From a bacterium (GTDB lineage: Bacteria > Margulisbacteria > Marinamargulisbacteria > SXXA01), in contig RHAI01000006.1 in NCBI GenBank assembly GCA_010028705.1, positions 1 through 43,771 on the forward strand: DNA of 43,771 nt, read 5' to 3'. How positions within the stretch are numbered: position 1 is the stretch's first letter; each line of letters begins with the position of its first letter. Of this stretch, positions 9,947 to 21,093 are shown piece by piece. A program made the translations under genes and the position numbers. Below the pieces are notes generated by a model. It ran no database searches. It was not told where the DNA came from and saw only the letters and a list, made by a program, of their open reading frames with translations.

Positions 9947-12900
9947 AATCTGACGCAGAAAATAAGTATTGGCGTAGTCAAGGACAACTCGAAAATTCTC
10001 CTGAGTTTAAAGAGTTCGTCGATCGAGAGTTTCCCAAAGACGCCTCTGTACTAGACGACGACGTATCTCGCCGAACATTCATCAAGATTATGGGCGCCTC
10101 CTTTGCATTTGCGGGATTAACAGGTTGTGCGGGTATTCGACGACCCAAACAAACCATCCGACCTTACGCCAGGATGCCTGAAAATCTGATTCCAGGTCGC
10201 CCAAACTTCTACGCCACAACAATGGCCATTGGGTCAGATGTTGTGGGGCTCTTAGTCGAAAGTCACGAAGGCCGCCCGACAAAGATCGAAGGTAACCCCA
10301 GCCATCCGGGAAGCCTAGGATCAACCAATGCGATCCACCAAGCCAGCGTGCTTGAGCTCTACGATCCTGACCGCTTAAAATCGGTCACCACTCACATCCC
10401 ATCCGGTGATCCAGATACGTATGGCGATTGGCTATCGACACAAGTCCAATCGATGAAAGACACTCAAGGAACCGGAGTGGCGGTACTGGTAGAAAACCAT
10501 GCATCACCGACCCTCAATCGATTGCTCGATGATTTTTCCAAGAAATACCCTAACGCGTCGATCTACCAATTCTCACCGATAAACGATGATGCGGCCATCG
10601 AAGGAATCCAAGCGATTACTGGTAAGCGCCTCCGTGTATCAGTAGATTATGCAAAATTAGACCGCGTCGTATCGTTCGGCTGCGATTTCTTGGGCACAGA
10701 GCCAAATAATGTCCGCGCCTCAAAAGAATTTGCATCTCGTCGTGATCCAGACGTCGAGGCCGGGATGAACCGCCTCTACATGGTAGAGTCCCACTTTACG
10801 ATAACCGGCGGAAAAGCAGATCATCGCATCCGAATTCAGCCTGGACAATTCGATACAGCAATCGCTCAGCTCGCATCGGCCATATTTAAAGCAACCCCCG
10901 GAGCACCTGCGCCGCTAGTCGCAAAAGCACGGGCTATTGCTAAAAAAGGTGGGGACATCCTGCCTGAGGCATTTCTAAACGCCATCATCGATGATCTAAC
11001 ATCAAAAAATCACAACGGCGGAGTAGTCGTCGGATCTCAGGTGTCTCCATTCGCACACTCAATGGCCGTCGCCATCAATCAGGTGATCGGGGCCAACAAT
11101 CTCACTATCCGATATTATCCCGTTCACTTTTCAGAATCGAAATACACGACGGTCGGAAGCACAGAGTCCATCCAAGCGTTAGTCAATGCCATTCACGGCG
11201 GAGACATCACCACGCTCTTTATACTCGGTGGTAATCCAGTATTTAACTCCGGTTCCGAATCAGGATTTACCGACGCACTCAGCAAACTGAAACACAGCCT
11301 GCATCTCACGCAGTCGGCCAATGAAACATCACATCACGTCCAATGGGTTGCTCCAAAAACACACTACCTCGAAGCATGGGGCGACTCTCAGACAATCGAT
11401 GGCGTTACATCCATTGTTCAACCGCTTATCACCCCTTTATACACGGGGAGTGTGTCCGAGATTGAATTCATTTCTCGACTGATTAATGACGCCGATGTCT
11501 CCGGATACGACGAAGTTCGAACCACGTTATCTGCCGCATCAAACGAAAAAGGATGGCGCCGGTGGCTTCACGAGGGGATAGTCACCAACTCACCTGCCGA
11601 TGCCATTTCGATTGCACTCGGTTCTAGCACTGCATCAGAACGTAGCATCCATGGACTCCAAGTGGAATTCACCCCAGATTTCAAAGTCTATGACGGGCGA
11701 TTTACAAACGTCGGTTGGCTACAGGAACTTCCCCACCCAGTCACAAAACTCACTTGGGATAATGCCGCTCTAATTGGCGTCGATACGGCAAAGAAATTAC
11801 ATGTAAAGACCGGCGATCTCATCAAAATATCCGTTGGAAAACATGTTCTCGACATTGCAGTCATGGTTCAACCAGGCACCGCCGACGACACGATCGTCAT
11901 CCCCATGGGATACGGCCGAACAATCGATGGGAGAATTGGCCAGGGGACAGGATTTAATGCGTATGCCTTGCGTCCGACATCGTCTACCTCGGTAATCGGC
12001 GGAGCGACGATACAAAAACTCTCAAAAACCTACACATTAGCCACTACCCAAGAACATTCATCAATGGAAGGCCGTCCCCTAATTAAAGAGGCCACGTTAA
12101 CCGAATACGATGAGAATCCTGAATTTGCAAAGGAATCCGAGCACGAAGGCCCCCCAATGAAATCGTCCTGGCCGGAACGGACCTATGACACTGGAAATCA
12201 ATGGGGAATGTCTATCGACCTGAGCAAATGCACCGGATGTAATGCATGCCTCGTCGCCTGTCAGTCCGAAAATAACATTCCAATCGTCGGAAAATCCCAA
12301 GTTGCTAACGGCCGAGAAATGCATTGGATCCGCCTTGACCGATACTTTGAAGGACCAGAAAATGATCCAAACATGGTCCAGCAGCCAATGACATGTTTGC
12401 AATGTGAAAATGCGCCATGCGAACAGGTATGCCCTGTTAATGCTACCGTCCACAGCCACGAAGGTTTAAACGATATGGTATACAACCGGTGCATCGGCAC
12501 AAAATATTGTTCGAACAACTGTCCTGTTAAGGTACGTCGATTTAATTTCTTTGATTTCCATCAACGAAATCCACAAGCGATCGCGAAAAAACGTGAGCAC
12601 TTCTTTGATTACTTCAAAGAGCCAGATAAAACCGTCCAAATGCAATTCAACCCCGATGTCACGATTCGGATGAGAGGGGTAATGGAGAAATGCACGTATT
12701 GTGTACAACGTATCTCTCAAGCACGAATCCGATCCAAAAATGAAGGCCGTGAAATTGTAGATGGGGAAATAAAATCGGCGTGTATGCAGGTCTGTCCCTC
12801 AGACGCAATTGTATTTGGGAACACACTAGATCCAAATAGCAAAGTGGCTAAGGCTAAAAAGAATCCAAGGGATTACCACATTTTGCACGAACTATACCTA

Positions 12901-12969
12901 AAAGCGCGCACTACGTACTTGGCTGGCGTTCGAAATCCGCATCCCAAATTAGTAGAGGAGAAAGCATAA
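9934..12969 (+). CDS. actB: Alternative complex III iron-sulfur subunit ActB (fused molybdopterin-like and ferredoxin domains)
   Basis: 1011 residues. The N-terminus has a Tat motif (SRRTFIK, 45-51) followed by a hydrophobic stretch and LTGC with C65, suggesting Tat export and lipid anchoring. The first two thirds resemble the B1 domain of molybdopterin oxidoreductases, which in ActB carries no molybdenum cofactor. The C-terminal third resembles NrfC/HybA and binds Fe-S clusters: [41 protein letters not shown] and CMQVCP. It would pass electrons within the complex. The ATG at 9934 has GGAGAGGA nine bases upstream and lies inside actA. An earlier TTG at 9925 is less likely. Confidence 0.96.
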   Translation: MSPIESDAENKYWRSQGQLENSPEFKEFVDREFPKDASVLDDDVSRRTFIKIMGASFAFAGLTGCAGIRRPKQTIRPYARMPENLIPGRPNFYATTMAIGSDVVGLLVESHEGRPTKIEGNPSHPGSLGSTNAIHQASVLELYDPDRLKSVTTHIPSGDPDTYGDWLSTQVQSMKDTQGTGVAVLVENHASPTLNRLLDDFSKKYPNASIYQFSPINDDAAIEGIQAITGKRLRVSVDYAKLDRVVSFGCDFLGTEPNNVRASKEFASRRDPDVEAGMNRLYMVESHFTITGGKADHRIRIQPGQFDTAIAQLASAIFKATPGAPAPLVAKARAIAKKGGDILPEAFLNAIIDDLTSKNHNGGVVVGSQVSPFAHSMAVAINQVIGANNLTIRYYPVHFSESKYTTVGSTESIQALVNAIHGGDITTLFILGGNPVFNSGSESGFTDALSKLKHSLHLTQSANETSHHVQWVAPKTHYLEAWGDSQTIDGVTSIVQPLITPLYTGSVSEIEFISRLINDADVSGYDEVRTTLSAASNEKGWRRWLHEGIVTNSPADAISIALGSSTASERSIHGLQVEFTPDFKVYDGRFTNVGWLQELPHPVTKLTWDNAALIGVDTAKKLHVKTGDLIKISVGKHVLDIAVMVQPGTADDTIVIPMGYGRTIDGRIGQGTGFNAYALRPTSSTSVIGGATIQKLSKTYTLATTQEHSSMEGRPLIKEATLTEYDENPEFAKESEHEGPPMKSSWPERTYDTGNQWGMSIDLSKCTGCNACLVACQSENNIPIVGKSQVANGREMHWIRLDRYFEGPENDPNMVQQPMTCLQCENAPCEQVCPVNATVHSHEGLNDMVYNRCIGTKYCSNNCPVKVRRFNFFDFHQRNPQAIAKKREHFFDYFKEPDKTVQMQFNPDVTIRMRGVMEKCTYCVQRISQARIRSKNEGREIVDGEIKSACMQVCPSDAIVFGNTLDPNSKVAKAKKNPRDYHILHELYLKARTTYLAGVRNPHPKLVEEKA

Positions 12970-12970
12970 C

Positions 12971-14356
12971 ATGAGCGTCTCTGTTCCAATCGACGATCCG
13001 TCTAAACGGGTCACCCTCGTTGAAGGAGGCCACGACTTCAAGTCCGTATCGGACACTGTTTGTCGTCCTGTAGAAACTAAAGCCCCGAAATGGTGGATGA
13101 TTTCATTTGGGATCGCGGTATCATTACTCTTACTCATTCTGTCGATGCTCGGAAAACTCGTATGGTCGGGTGTCGGAGTATGGGGGCTAAATAACCCTGT
13201 AATGTGGGGTTGGGACCTCGTCGGATTTGTATTCTGGGTCGGTATTGGCCACGCAGGAACATTAATCTCGGCTATCCTATTTTTGTTTCGCCAAAAATGG
13301 CGCACATCCATTAATCGGTTTGCCGAAGCGATGACCGTATTTGCAGTAATATGTGCCGGAACGTATATCGCATTCCACGTCGGGCGGGTATGGGTGGCAT
13401 ACTATTTATTCCCGATACCAAATTCAATGGCGATATGGCCCAATTTCCGCAGTCCTCTAATGTGGGACGTCTTCGCTGTTAGTACATACTTTACAATCTC
13501 ATTACTGTTTTGGTTTGTCGGATTAATTCCTGATTTAGCAACGATACGAGACCGAGCGACTACCAAAACCCGAAAAATTTGGTACGGTATATTTGCGATG
13601 GGTTGGCGTGGCGCTAACCGCCATTGGATGAACTACGAGCGGGCCTACTTAATTCTCGCCGCACTATCCACCCCACTGGTGTTATCGGTACACTCCATTG
13701 TAAGTTTCGATTTCGCCGTATCCCAACTTCCCGGCTGGCATACAACAATTTTTCCTCCCTACTTTGTCGCAGGAGCGATTTTTTCCGGATTTGCAATGGT
13801 TGTGACACTGATGGTTCTCGCTCGGGAGCTATTTGGAATGAAAGATTTTATGACCATGCATCACCTGGAAACTATGAATAAAATCATACTCGCCACTGGA
13901 ACAATGGTGGGTTACGCCTACGGAATGGAATTCTTTATGGCGTGGTTCTCGGGGAATCAATATGAATCCTACGCGTTTCTTAATCGGGCATTCGGTCCAT
14001 ATAGCTGGGCGTACTGGACCATGATTTCATGCAACGTAATTTTCCCTCAGCTATTTTGGTTTAAAAAAATACGCCGCTCGATACCGATCATGTTTATTAT
14101 TTCCATTATTGTTAATATAGGAATGTGGTTTGAGCGATTTGTCATTACGGTCACATCACTACACCGCGACTTTTTACCCTCAAGCTGGTTCTACTATAGC
14201 CCAACATACGTTGAAATATGCCAGTTCATTGGATCTTTTGGGCTATTCCTGACCTTCTTCCTCTTGTTCTTAAAATATTTACCAATCATTGCGATCTCAG
14301 AAGTTAAGGGAGTCATGCCAGCCGCTAACCCCCACTATCATGGAGAGGAGCACTAA
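12971..14356 (+). CDS. actC: Alternative complex III integral membrane subunit ActC (NrfD/PsrC family)
   Basis: 461-residue polytopic protein of the NrfD/PsrC family with about ten transmembrane helices, the quinol-oxidising membrane core of alternative complex III. Hydrophobic helices start around residue 38 ([18 protein letters not shown]) and continue to the C-terminus. [23 protein letters not shown] and the [11 protein letters not shown] segment are typical. The start at 12971 lies one base after the actB stop, with GAGGAG upstream inside actB. Order actB-actC is invariant in known clusters. Confidence 0.95.
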   Translation: MSVSVPIDDPSKRVTLVEGGHDFKSVSDTVCRPVETKAPKWWMISFGIAVSLLLLILSMLGKLVWSGVGVWGLNNPVMWGWDLVGFVFWVGIGHAGTLISAILFLFRQKWRTSINRFAEAMTVFAVICAGTYIAFHVGRVWVAYYLFPIPNSMAIWPNFRSPLMWDVFAVSTYFTISLLFWFVGLIPDLATIRDRATTKTRKIWYGIFAMGWRGANRHWMNYERAYLILAALSTPLVLSVHSIVSFDFAVSQLPGWHTTIFPPYFVAGAIFSGFAMVVTLMVLARELFGMKDFMTMHHLETMNKIILATGTMVGYAYGMEFFMAWFSGNQYESYAFLNRAFGPYSWAYWTMISCNVIFPQLFWFKKIRRSIPIMFIISIIVNIGMWFERFVITVTSLHRDFLPSSWFYYSPTYVEICQFIGSFGLFLTFFLLFLKYLPIIAISEVKGVMPAANPHYHGEEH

Positions 14357-14359
14357 GTA

Positions 14360-14893
14360 ATGACAAACAAACCCTTTGGTCTACTAGCGGAATATAAAAC
14401 GCCTGGTGAATTACTCCATGCGGCTGAACGCCTACGAGACGCAGGATATAAACAATTTGAAACGTATAGCCCATTTCCAATCCATGGAATGGATAACGCC
14501 ATGGGAATTAACGATTCGATTCTTGGATGGATAGTTGTGACATGTGGTGCCACGGGGCTACTTTCCGCCATTGCGCTTCAAACGTGGGTTTCAACATCCG
14601 CATATCGAATTGTGACCAGCGGAAAACTACTATTCAGCTTTCAAGCGTTCGTGCCAGTATGTTTCGAGTTAATGGTATTACTATCTGGATTCGGCGCGGT
14701 ATTTGGAATGTTTTTTTTAAATGGACTTCCTCAGCTGTACCACCCACTATTCAAAAAGCCTACTTTTAGAACCGTAACCTCCCACGGATTTTTTGTCACG
14801 GTAGAATCCACCGATCCTCGATTTTCTATTGATGACACCGCGCGATTTCTTCACGAAACTGGCAGCACAGCCGTCGAGGTTGTAGAGGAATAA
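14360..14893 (+). CDS. actD: Alternative complex III subunit ActD (DUF3341 family)
   Basis: 177 residues. The N-terminal soluble part begins FGLLAEYKTPGELLHAAERLRDAGYK, the typical DUF3341/ActD start resembling a small ferredoxin-like fold. Two transmembrane helices follow (about 52-74 and 95-118), then a short soluble C-terminal domain. It is a structural membrane subunit of alternative complex III, without known cofactors. Starts four bases after actC with GGAGAGGAG upstream; three bases before actE. Confidence 0.93.
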   Translation: MTNKPFGLLAEYKTPGELLHAAERLRDAGYKQFETYSPFPIHGMDNAMGINDSILGWIVVTCGATGLLSAIALQTWVSTSAYRIVTSGKLLFSFQAFVPVCFELMVLLSGFGAVFGMFFLNGLPQLYHPLFKKPTFRTVTSHGFFVTVESTDPRFSIDDTARFLHETGSTAVEVVEE

Positions 14894-14895
14894 CT

Positions 14896-15510
14896 ATGAA
14901 ACACACCACATGGATACTATTGCTACTATTTGCCGTGACACTGTCTGGATGTCGCGGTTACCGGACTGAAAAAGAACCCATCCATTTAAACCCTAACTTT
15001 GACTGGCAGGCAAAAGTCAAGGCACAATCCGCTCCGCGTCCGGTCCCAGAAGGAACTGTAGCTTGGGGCAATGGGCCAATATCGGACGGGAACACAACCC
15101 GGGCGGACTATCTAAAGGAAGACTCCGCATATTATGCCGGAAAATTAGATAACGGGTCGTTCATACCCAACGCCCCGATTCACGTCACCCCTGAAGTAAT
15201 GAAGCGCGGTCAAGAGCGTTTTAATATATATTGTGCGGCCTGCCATGACCGAGTTGGAACTGGTAAATCACAAGTGGTGGCCAGAGGATTCCTCCCCCCG
15301 CCAAACTTATCAGACCCACGTCTCATCGCCGAATCAGACGGATACATTTTTGACGTCGCATCCAATGGAATCAGAAATATGCCTGGCTATCGGAGACAAA
15401 TCAACGAGGCCGATCGATGGGCGATTGTTGTATACGTACGTGCTATTCAGAAATCACGTTCAGCTCAATATTCTGAGTTACCTGATTCTGTTAAGGCCAA
15501 GTTGCAGTAA
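14896..15510 (+). CDS. actE: Alternative complex III subunit ActE, monoheme cytochrome c lipoprotein
   Basis: 204 residues. Lipoprotein signal peptide with lipobox LSGC (C19). A class I cytochrome c domain carries CAACH at 113-117 and a probable axial methionine in NMPGYRRQI further on. It is the periplasmic monoheme cytochrome of the complex and probably passes electrons toward the cytochrome c domain of CoxB. ATG at 14896 with AGGA upstream, immediately after actD. Confidence 0.94.
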   Translation: MKHTTWILLLLFAVTLSGCRGYRTEKEPIHLNPNFDWQAKVKAQSAPRPVPEGTVAWGNGPISDGNTTRADYLKEDSAYYAGKLDNGSFIPNAPIHVTPEVMKRGQERFNIYCAACHDRVGTGKSQVVARGFLPPPNLSDPRLIAESDGYIFDVASNGIRNMPGYRRQINEADRWAIVVYVRAIQKSRSAQYSELPDSVKAKLQ

Positions 15511-15528
15511 GGAGGAGCATACACCACA

Positions 15529-16716
15529 ATGAGCAATTTAAATGAATCCCCAAGACTAACAGGTTTCCTCGCCAATGGGCTACCCAAACTCCTCTTTGCC
15601 GTCGGCTTCGCCGGATTGGGGGCAACCGCAATCCTATGGAAACAGAATCCAACCCAGGCCGCATTCTCCTATTTATTTTCGTTTCTAGTTTTTCTTTCAT
15701 TGACAATTGGGTCCCTGTTTTTTGTTATTATCCAACATTTAACCCGAGCCGGATGGAGTGTCGTCATTCGCCGAATTCCTGAAACCTTTGCAATGAATGC
15801 TTGGGTAATGAGCATACTGTTTTTACCTATAGTTTATGCCATTAAAACACTCTATCCATGGTCGCACGCCGACATCGTCAATGCCGACCACCTATTACTA
15901 GGGAAACAAGGCTATTTAAACCTCAAGTTTTTCCTTATTAGAGCAATCGCATTCTTTGCGATATGGATCGGAATGGCACGGTATTTCTATAAACGCTCTA
16001 CCAATCAAGATACGTCCGGTGATAAGCAACTCACTCTCTCAATGCAAGGATTTTCCGCTGCAGCTATCCTTCTATTTGCGATTTCAGTTACATTTGCGAT
16101 TGTTGATTGGGCCATGACTCTGACTCCCCACTGGTATTCCACCATGTTTGGAGTCTATTTTTTTGCAGGAAGCGCCGTATGTGCCTTTGCAACGATGAGC
16201 TTGATCGCACTCACCTTACGGAAAGCTGGTTTTTTAACGGACATTATCCGGATCGACCATTTTCACGATATCGCAAAATTTCTATATGGAATCAACATAT
16301 TTTGGGCATATGTATCGTTTAGCCAATATTTTTTATACTGGTATGCCAACATCCCCGAAGAAACGGTGTGGTTTCAAGAGCATTTTTTTGGGTCCTGGAA
16401 CACCGTCGCTGCGCTCTTAGCATTGGGCCATTTCTTTATTCCGTTTGTCGTATTTATGTCGAAGCACGCCAGACGAAACCTAAAGGTTCAATGCGTTGTC
16501 GTAATATGGTTTCTAATGATGCATGTCACCGATCTCTATTGGCTAATTATGCCCAATTTTAGTCACACCGGAATCCACGTCACACTGACAGATGTAACGA
16601 CTTTTTTTGGCATAGGCGGAATATATCTCGCTCTGTTTTGGAAGCGTTTAGCATCTAAGTCACTCATCCCGAATAAGGACCCAAGACTAAGCGAGTCACT
16701 GCACCATCATACTTAA
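15529..16716 (+). CDS. actF: Alternative complex III integral membrane subunit ActF
   Basis: 395 residues with about ten transmembrane helices, related to ActC/NrfD but shorter, as expected of ActF. Membrane segments include LLFAVGFAGLGATAILW, YLFSFLVFLSLTIGSLFFVIIQ and repeated aromatic-rich helices. The C-terminus (WKRLASKSLIPNKDPRLSESLHHH) is cytoplasmic-looking. It packs against ActC and ActD in the membrane. A strong GGAGGAG site lies 11 bases before the ATG. Followed after 15 bases by the small protein gene. Confidence 0.94.
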   Translation: MSNLNESPRLTGFLANGLPKLLFAVGFAGLGATAILWKQNPTQAAFSYLFSFLVFLSLTIGSLFFVIIQHLTRAGWSVVIRRIPETFAMNAWVMSILFLPIVYAIKTLYPWSHADIVNADHLLLGKQGYLNLKFFLIRAIAFFAIWIGMARYFYKRSTNQDTSGDKQLTLSMQGFSAAAILLFAISVTFAIVDWAMTLTPHWYSTMFGVYFFAGSAVCAFATMSLIALTLRKAGFLTDIIRIDHFHDIAKFLYGINIFWAYVSFSQYFLYWYANIPEETVWFQEHFFGSWNTVAALLALGHFFIPFVVFMSKHARRNLKVQCVVVIWFLMMHVTDLYWLIMPNFSHTGIHVTLTDVTTFFGIGGIYLALFWKRLASKSLIPNKDPRLSESLHHHT

Positions 16717-16731
16717 GGAGGTAAAACCACT

Positions 16732-17037
16732 ATGTCTGGACACGTCGAAGAATATGTAAACGAACCCCACACCACCGGAGTATGGCTCACAATTATCGGG
16801 ACATTTTTAATCCTCTCGATCATCGTATACTTTGGATCAATGTACTACAAAGCCTCCGCGTCCGGATTTCAATCGACCCGTGAAGAAACGGGGAGCATCG
16901 GAACCGAGTTACAACAACAACGCGATTACGAGGCCGAAATGTCGCAAAAAACCGAATGGATCGACAAGGACAAGGGAACGATCCAAATCCCCTTAGACGT
17001 CGCTATGGGGATCGTGGTAAAGAAGTACAACAACTAA
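16732..17037 (+). CDS. Small single-pass membrane protein of the alternative complex III/cox cluster
   Basis: 101 residues with one transmembrane helix (about 17-38, GVWLTIIGTFLILSIIVYFG), short N-terminal and longer charged C-terminal tails. The C-terminal IQIPLDVAMGIVVKKY segment resembles a conserved tail I associate with small proteins in other alternative complex III gene clusters. Its role is not established; it may be a small subunit or assembly factor of the complex or of the oxidase. A perfect AAGGAGG precedes the ATG at 16732. It lies between actF and sco, so cotranscription is very likely. Confidence 0.8.
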   Translation: MSGHVEEYVNEPHTTGVWLTIIGTFLILSIIVYFGSMYYKASASGFQSTREETGSIGTELQQQRDYEAEMSQKTEWIDKDKGTIQIPLDVAMGIVVKKYNN

Positions 17038-17042
17038 AACCA

Positions 17043-17870
17043 GTGAACCAAACGATCCTAAAATCAATTCTTGTAACGGCTCTAACTCTAATGTCTGTGC
17101 ATTCGCTTCCTGCACAGTCAAAGTCCCCGTCAATCAATTTTGAAGAGGCCGGAATCACCGAAAATTTAGGTGCTCAAATTCCACTTAACATTCAACTGAC
17201 TCGCTCAGATGGCGTGACAGTTAACACCCGTGACTTATTTTCAGACGGGAAGCCTGTGGTCCTGGTAATGGCCTATTACTCCTGTCCGATGTTGTGTAAC
17301 CTCGTTGTCGAATCGGTAGCGAAGGTCGTAAACGATTCAAAATGGATGCCCGGAGACAAATATAGAATTGTAACCATCAGTTTTGATCCCAAAGACACGA
17401 CATCGTCAGCACGTGCATTTTGCAAAAAACACACCTCATCGATCACAAAACAAACACTCGATTCAACCGACTGGCAATTTTTGATTGGTTCCGCAGCCGA
17501 CGTTAAATCCATTGGAAATACAATTGGTTTTAGGTATAAATATATTCCAGAAAACCAAGATTTTGCCCACGGTGCTGGAATTATGATCTTAACACCCGAC
17601 GGCAAAGTTTCTCGGTATTTATATGGAGTTGACTACAATCAACGAGATTTTAAATTAGCCATACTCGAAGCAAGTGATCGAAAACTCGTCTCCACGATTG
17701 ATAAGGTCACGCTATATTGCTTCAGCTACGATTCTCACACCCGGGGATACGCTATAGTTGCGCGTAATATTATGAAAATAGGAGGTCTAATAACGATCTG
17801 TGCGCTGGGCCTAATTATTTTTGGCCTAAATATCAAAACCAAGGATCGAAGAAAAAACCATGCAAAATAA
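17043..17870 (+). CDS. sco: SCO1/SenC-family copper chaperone for cytochrome oxidase CuA assembly
   Basis: 275 residues from a GTG at 17043, chosen because it opens on a clean signal peptide (basic start, hydrophobic core, then SLPAQS). The open frame extends upstream into the previous gene, which is unlikely to be used. The thioredoxin-fold copper site is complete: CPMLC with C81 and C85, and H176 in DFAHGAGI. A C-terminal transmembrane helix (near 250-268) and a basic tail anchor it, as in Sco proteins of alternative complex III clusters. It delivers copper or reduces cysteines for the CuA centre of CoxB, whose gene overlaps its 3-prime end by 11 bases. Confidence 0.93.
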   Translation: MNQTILKSILVTALTLMSVHSLPAQSKSPSINFEEAGITENLGAQIPLNIQLTRSDGVTVNTRDLFSDGKPVVLVMAYYSCPMLCNLVVESVAKVVNDSKWMPGDKYRIVTISFDPKDTTSSARAFCKKHTSSITKQTLDSTDWQFLIGSAADVKSIGNTIGFRYKYIPENQDFAHGAGIMILTPDGKVSRYLYGVDYNQRDFKLAILEASDRKLVSTIDKVTLYCFSYDSHTRGYAIVARNIMKIGGLITICALGLIIFGLNIKTKDRRKNHAK

Positions 17871-18828
17871 AACTATTACTGAATCTCTTATCGCTTCAAA
17901 CGGTTGGATGCCGAAGGCTGCGTCGACGTTCGCACCAAATATTGATGGGCTATTTAATTTCATTCTTTATGGATCAATACTACTATTCGTTGGGATTTTA
18001 ATTGTCACCGCCCTGTTCATTATTAAATATCGTAAACGACCAGGTTACTCTCCCCCATCAGGGCCACATATAACCCATAACACGTTCTTAGAATTAGCAT
18101 GGACGGTCCCCCCACTAATACTCACCATTTTTATTTTTTATTGGGGTTTCACAGGATTTTTAGACATGGCCGTTGCACCTAAAAACTCACTCGATATCAG
18201 CGTCACAGGTAAAAAATGGATGTGGCAATTCGAATACAAGAATGGCACCAAAACCCTGGGTGAAATCGTTGTTCCGGTAAATACCCCGGTGAGTTTAATC
18301 ATGTCATCAGAGGACGTAATCCACAGTTTTTATGTTCCAAATTTCCGAATTAAGCGGGACGTTATACCTAACCGGTACACCAAACAGTGGTTCGAAGCCA
18401 CCCGAACCGGAACTTTCCAAATCTTTTGCACCGAATACTGTGGCGACGGACACTCTCAAATGCTTGGGGTAATTCGAGTCGTCAGCGCCGACGACTATGA
18501 AAAATGGCTCGCAAACGCTGGATCGGCCGATGATGGACTTCCACCTGAAAAACTGGGGGAAAAGTTGTATACCTCAAAAGGATGTGTGGCATGCCACTCC
18601 GTTGATGGAACGAACAAAATTGGCCCAACGTGGAAAGGTCTATTTGGAAAAACTCGGGCCTATGCAGGAGGGTCCACTGTTGCTGACGAAAACTATATCA
18701 AAGAGTCCATTGAAAATCCGACAGCGAAAGTAGTCACCGGGTATCAACCTGTGATGCCATCATTCAAAGGATTGTTAAACGATAAAGAAATTGCCGGCGT
18801 TATCGCGTACATCAAAACCTTGAAGTAA
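17860..18828 (+). CDS. coxB: Cytochrome c oxidase subunit II with fused cytochrome c domain (caa3 type)
   Basis: 322 residues. Two N-terminal transmembrane helices (about 33-56 and 80-101) precede the cupredoxin domain. The CuA ligands are H155 and the motif C190-x-E192-x-C194-x3-H198-x2-M201. A cytochrome c domain is fused at the C-terminus, with CVACH (242-246) and a probable Met ligand in QPVMPSFKG. This makes the enzyme caa3 type, able to take electrons directly from alternative complex III. The ATG at 17860 overlaps the end of sco. No obvious signal peptide beyond the first helix. Confidence 0.96.
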   Translation: MQNKTITESLIASNGWMPKAASTFAPNIDGLFNFILYGSILLFVGILIVTALFIIKYRKRPGYSPPSGPHITHNTFLELAWTVPPLILTIFIFYWGFTGFLDMAVAPKNSLDISVTGKKWMWQFEYKNGTKTLGEIVVPVNTPVSLIMSSEDVIHSFYVPNFRIKRDVIPNRYTKQWFEATRTGTFQIFCTEYCGDGHSQMLGVIRVVSADDYEKWLANAGSADDGLPPEKLGEKLYTSKGCVACHSVDGTNKIGPTWKGLFGKTRAYAGGSTVADENYIKESIENPTAKVVTGYQPVMPSFKGLLNDKEIAGVIAYIKTLK

Positions 18829-18843
18829 TCGGGAGAATCTATC

Positions 18844-20445
18844 ATGAGTGAGTCATTACCAGGAACAAATTACATAAATGCTGTCAGCGGAATCAAAAGC
18901 TGGCTAACGACCCTTGACCATAAGCGAATTGGGATAATGTACCTACTATTTATCGCCATTTCGTTTGGTCTTGGAGGATTTTTTGCCTTAGCCCTCCGCC
19001 TGGAATTATTAAATCCGGGTCAGCTCATTGTATCCGCTAAACAATATAACCAATTATTCACCCTTCACGGGGCCGTCATGGTCTTCCTGTTTATCGTACC
19101 ATCAATACCCGCTTCACTGGGAAATTTTCTACTCCCTATACAACTCGGGGCAAAAGACGTCGCGTTTCCACGCTTAAATCTAGCTAGCCTATATTTATAT
19201 GTATTCGGGGCTGCGTTTTGTGTCTATTCAATGGTTTCCGGAGCTGCGGACACTGGGTGGACATTTTACACGCCGTATTCTTCAACAACGGATACCAGCG
19301 TCATTTCCATGACATTAGGTGCGTTCATCCTCGGATTTTCATCGATTTTTACCGGAATTAACTTTATTGTTACGGTCCATAAAATGCGCGCCCCTGGCAT
19401 GTCGTGGTTTAAGCTCCCCTTATTCACTTGGTCTCTATACGCCACGGCCATTATTCAAGTGCTTGCTACTCCCGTATTGGGCATTACATTGCTCCTGTTA
19501 ATAGTCGAGCGTCTGGTGGGAATCGGAATTTTTGACCCCGCTCTGGGTGGGGATCCAGTCCTATTTCAACATTTCTTCTGGTTTTACAGTCATCCGGCTG
19601 TATACATCATGATTTTACCCGCGATGGGCGTCATGAGTGAACTAGTGACCACATTCAGCAAAAAAAATATATTTGGCTATAAAATGGTCGCATTTTCAAG
19701 TATCGCCATCGCAATCATTTCGTTTTTAGTCTGGGGCCATCACCTCTACGTTTCCGGGCAGTCAGATTACGCCGACATGATCTTCTCATTTCTGACGTAT
19801 CTCGTCGCCATACCGTCAGCCGTAAAGGTATTTAACTGGATCGCGACGTTATACAATGGCGAAATAGAACTAAAGGCACCATTTCTCTATTTTATTGCAT
19901 TCTTATTCCTATTCACGATTGGCGGCTTCACCGGGATTATGCTGGCCTCCCTCTCGTTAGACGTGCATTTGCATGACACCTACTTCGTAGTTGCGCACTT
20001 CCACTACGTCATGATGGGTGGAACGGTTATGGCCTTCCTGGGCGGGATTCACTATTGGTGGCCAAAAATGTTTGGGAAAATGTATAGCGAAAAAGCCGCC
20101 ATCGTCGCATGGTTTTTCATAATGGCGGGATTTAACATGGTGTTTTTCACCCAATTTATTCTAGGTACAAAAGGTATGCCTCGGCGATACTATTCATACC
20201 TTGATCAATTTCAACCGCTTCACGCGTTTTCAACAGTTGGGACATGGGTTCTCACTGTCGGATTTTTAATCATGGCCTTTTATCTAGTCGAATCGCTGCT
20301 TAACGGGGAACCGGCTGGTGACAATCCATGGGGATCTCTGGGCCTAGAATGGACAACACAAAGCCCTCCGATTACGGAAAATTTTGCTGATACGCCCCAT
20401 ATTATTCATGGGCCCTACGATTACGATAAGGTGAAATTGTCATGA
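18844..20445 (+). CDS. coxA: Cytochrome c oxidase subunit I
   Basis: 533 residues, the heme-copper catalytic subunit reducing oxygen to water and pumping protons. All signature sites are visible: [11 protein letters not shown] with a heme a histidine, [17 protein letters not shown] with a CuB histidine and the cross-linked tyrosine, WGHHLYVSG with the other CuB ligands, and [17 protein letters not shown] with heme a3 and heme a ligands. YSHP with the Tyr is the type A signature. No fused subunit III. GGGAGA lies before the ATG. The stop overlaps the coxC start (ATGA). Confidence 0.97.
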   Translation: MSESLPGTNYINAVSGIKSWLTTLDHKRIGIMYLLFIAISFGLGGFFALALRLELLNPGQLIVSAKQYNQLFTLHGAVMVFLFIVPSIPASLGNFLLPIQLGAKDVAFPRLNLASLYLYVFGAAFCVYSMVSGAADTGWTFYTPYSSTTDTSVISMTLGAFILGFSSIFTGINFIVTVHKMRAPGMSWFKLPLFTWSLYATAIIQVLATPVLGITLLLLIVERLVGIGIFDPALGGDPVLFQHFFWFYSHPAVYIMILPAMGVMSELVTTFSKKNIFGYKMVAFSSIAIAIISFLVWGHHLYVSGQSDYADMIFSFLTYLVAIPSAVKVFNWIATLYNGEIELKAPFLYFIAFLFLFTIGGFTGIMLASLSLDVHLHDTYFVVAHFHYVMMGGTVMAFLGGIHYWWPKMFGKMYSEKAAIVAWFFIMAGFNMVFFTQFILGTKGMPRRYYSYLDQFQPLHAFSTVGTWVLTVGFLIMAFYLVESLLNGEPAGDNPWGSLGLEWTTQSPPITENFADTPHIIHGPYDYDKVKLS

Positions 20446-21089
20446 AAATAACCGAACCGCATAAAGAACATATCGTCGCTCACCATTTTGCAAATTCAAA
20501 ACATGAGTTTGATTCGGCCCGATTGGGTATGTGGATATTTCTTGTTACCGAAGTCTTGTTTTTTGGAGCCCTGTTTGTAGCGTATGCCTTTTTACGATGG
20601 TCATATCCGGAAATTTTTGTTGAAGCTCACCATATTTTGTCCTGGAAAATGGGTGCATTAAACACCGCGATCCTTATTTTTAGTTCGTTCACCATGGTGA
20701 TGGCGATCCGATCGGCTCAATTAAACCAACGACTTAAAACCTCGCTTTACCTGATCACCACGATGATTTGCGCATTTGGATTTTTAGTCGTCAAATTCTT
20801 TGAATACTCAGCGAAAATACATCATGGGTACCTACCCGCAAAGTATTTTGTAGCTCACGGCGCCTCAGAGTACCTGCACCTTTTCTTCGGACTCTATTTT
20901 ACAATGACCGGGCTTCATGGGATTCACGTTCTAGTCGGAATTGGACTCATTATTTGGCTATTGCTCCGAAATCGGAAAGGCCACTTCTACTCCAACTATT
21001 ACACCCCTCTGGAAATGGTTGGACTGTATTGGCACTTCGTCGACTTGGTGTGGATATTCTTATTCCCATTATTCTATTTGGTAGGTTAA
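20442..21089 (+). CDS. coxC: Cytochrome c oxidase subunit III
   Basis: 215 residues with about five transmembrane helices. It starts [23 protein letters not shown], the classic bacterial five-helix subunit III, and ends with the [17 protein letters not shown] motif. It stabilises subunit I and proton uptake. ATGA overlap with coxA shows translational coupling. Confidence 0.96.
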   Translation: MKITEPHKEHIVAHHFANSKHEFDSARLGMWIFLVTEVLFFGALFVAYAFLRWSYPEIFVEAHHILSWKMGALNTAILIFSSFTMVMAIRSAQLNQRLKTSLYLITTMICAFGFLVVKFFEYSAKIHHGYLPAKYFVAHGASEYLHLFFGLYFTMTGLHGIHVLVGIGLIIWLLLRNRKGHFYSNYYTPLEMVGLYWHFVDLVWIFLFPLFYLVG

Positions 21090-21093
21090 ACCC

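Noticed and set aside
16956-17042. Upstream extension of sco overlapping the small protein gene
   Set aside because: The extension destroys the signal peptide; GTG at 17043 opens directly on it.
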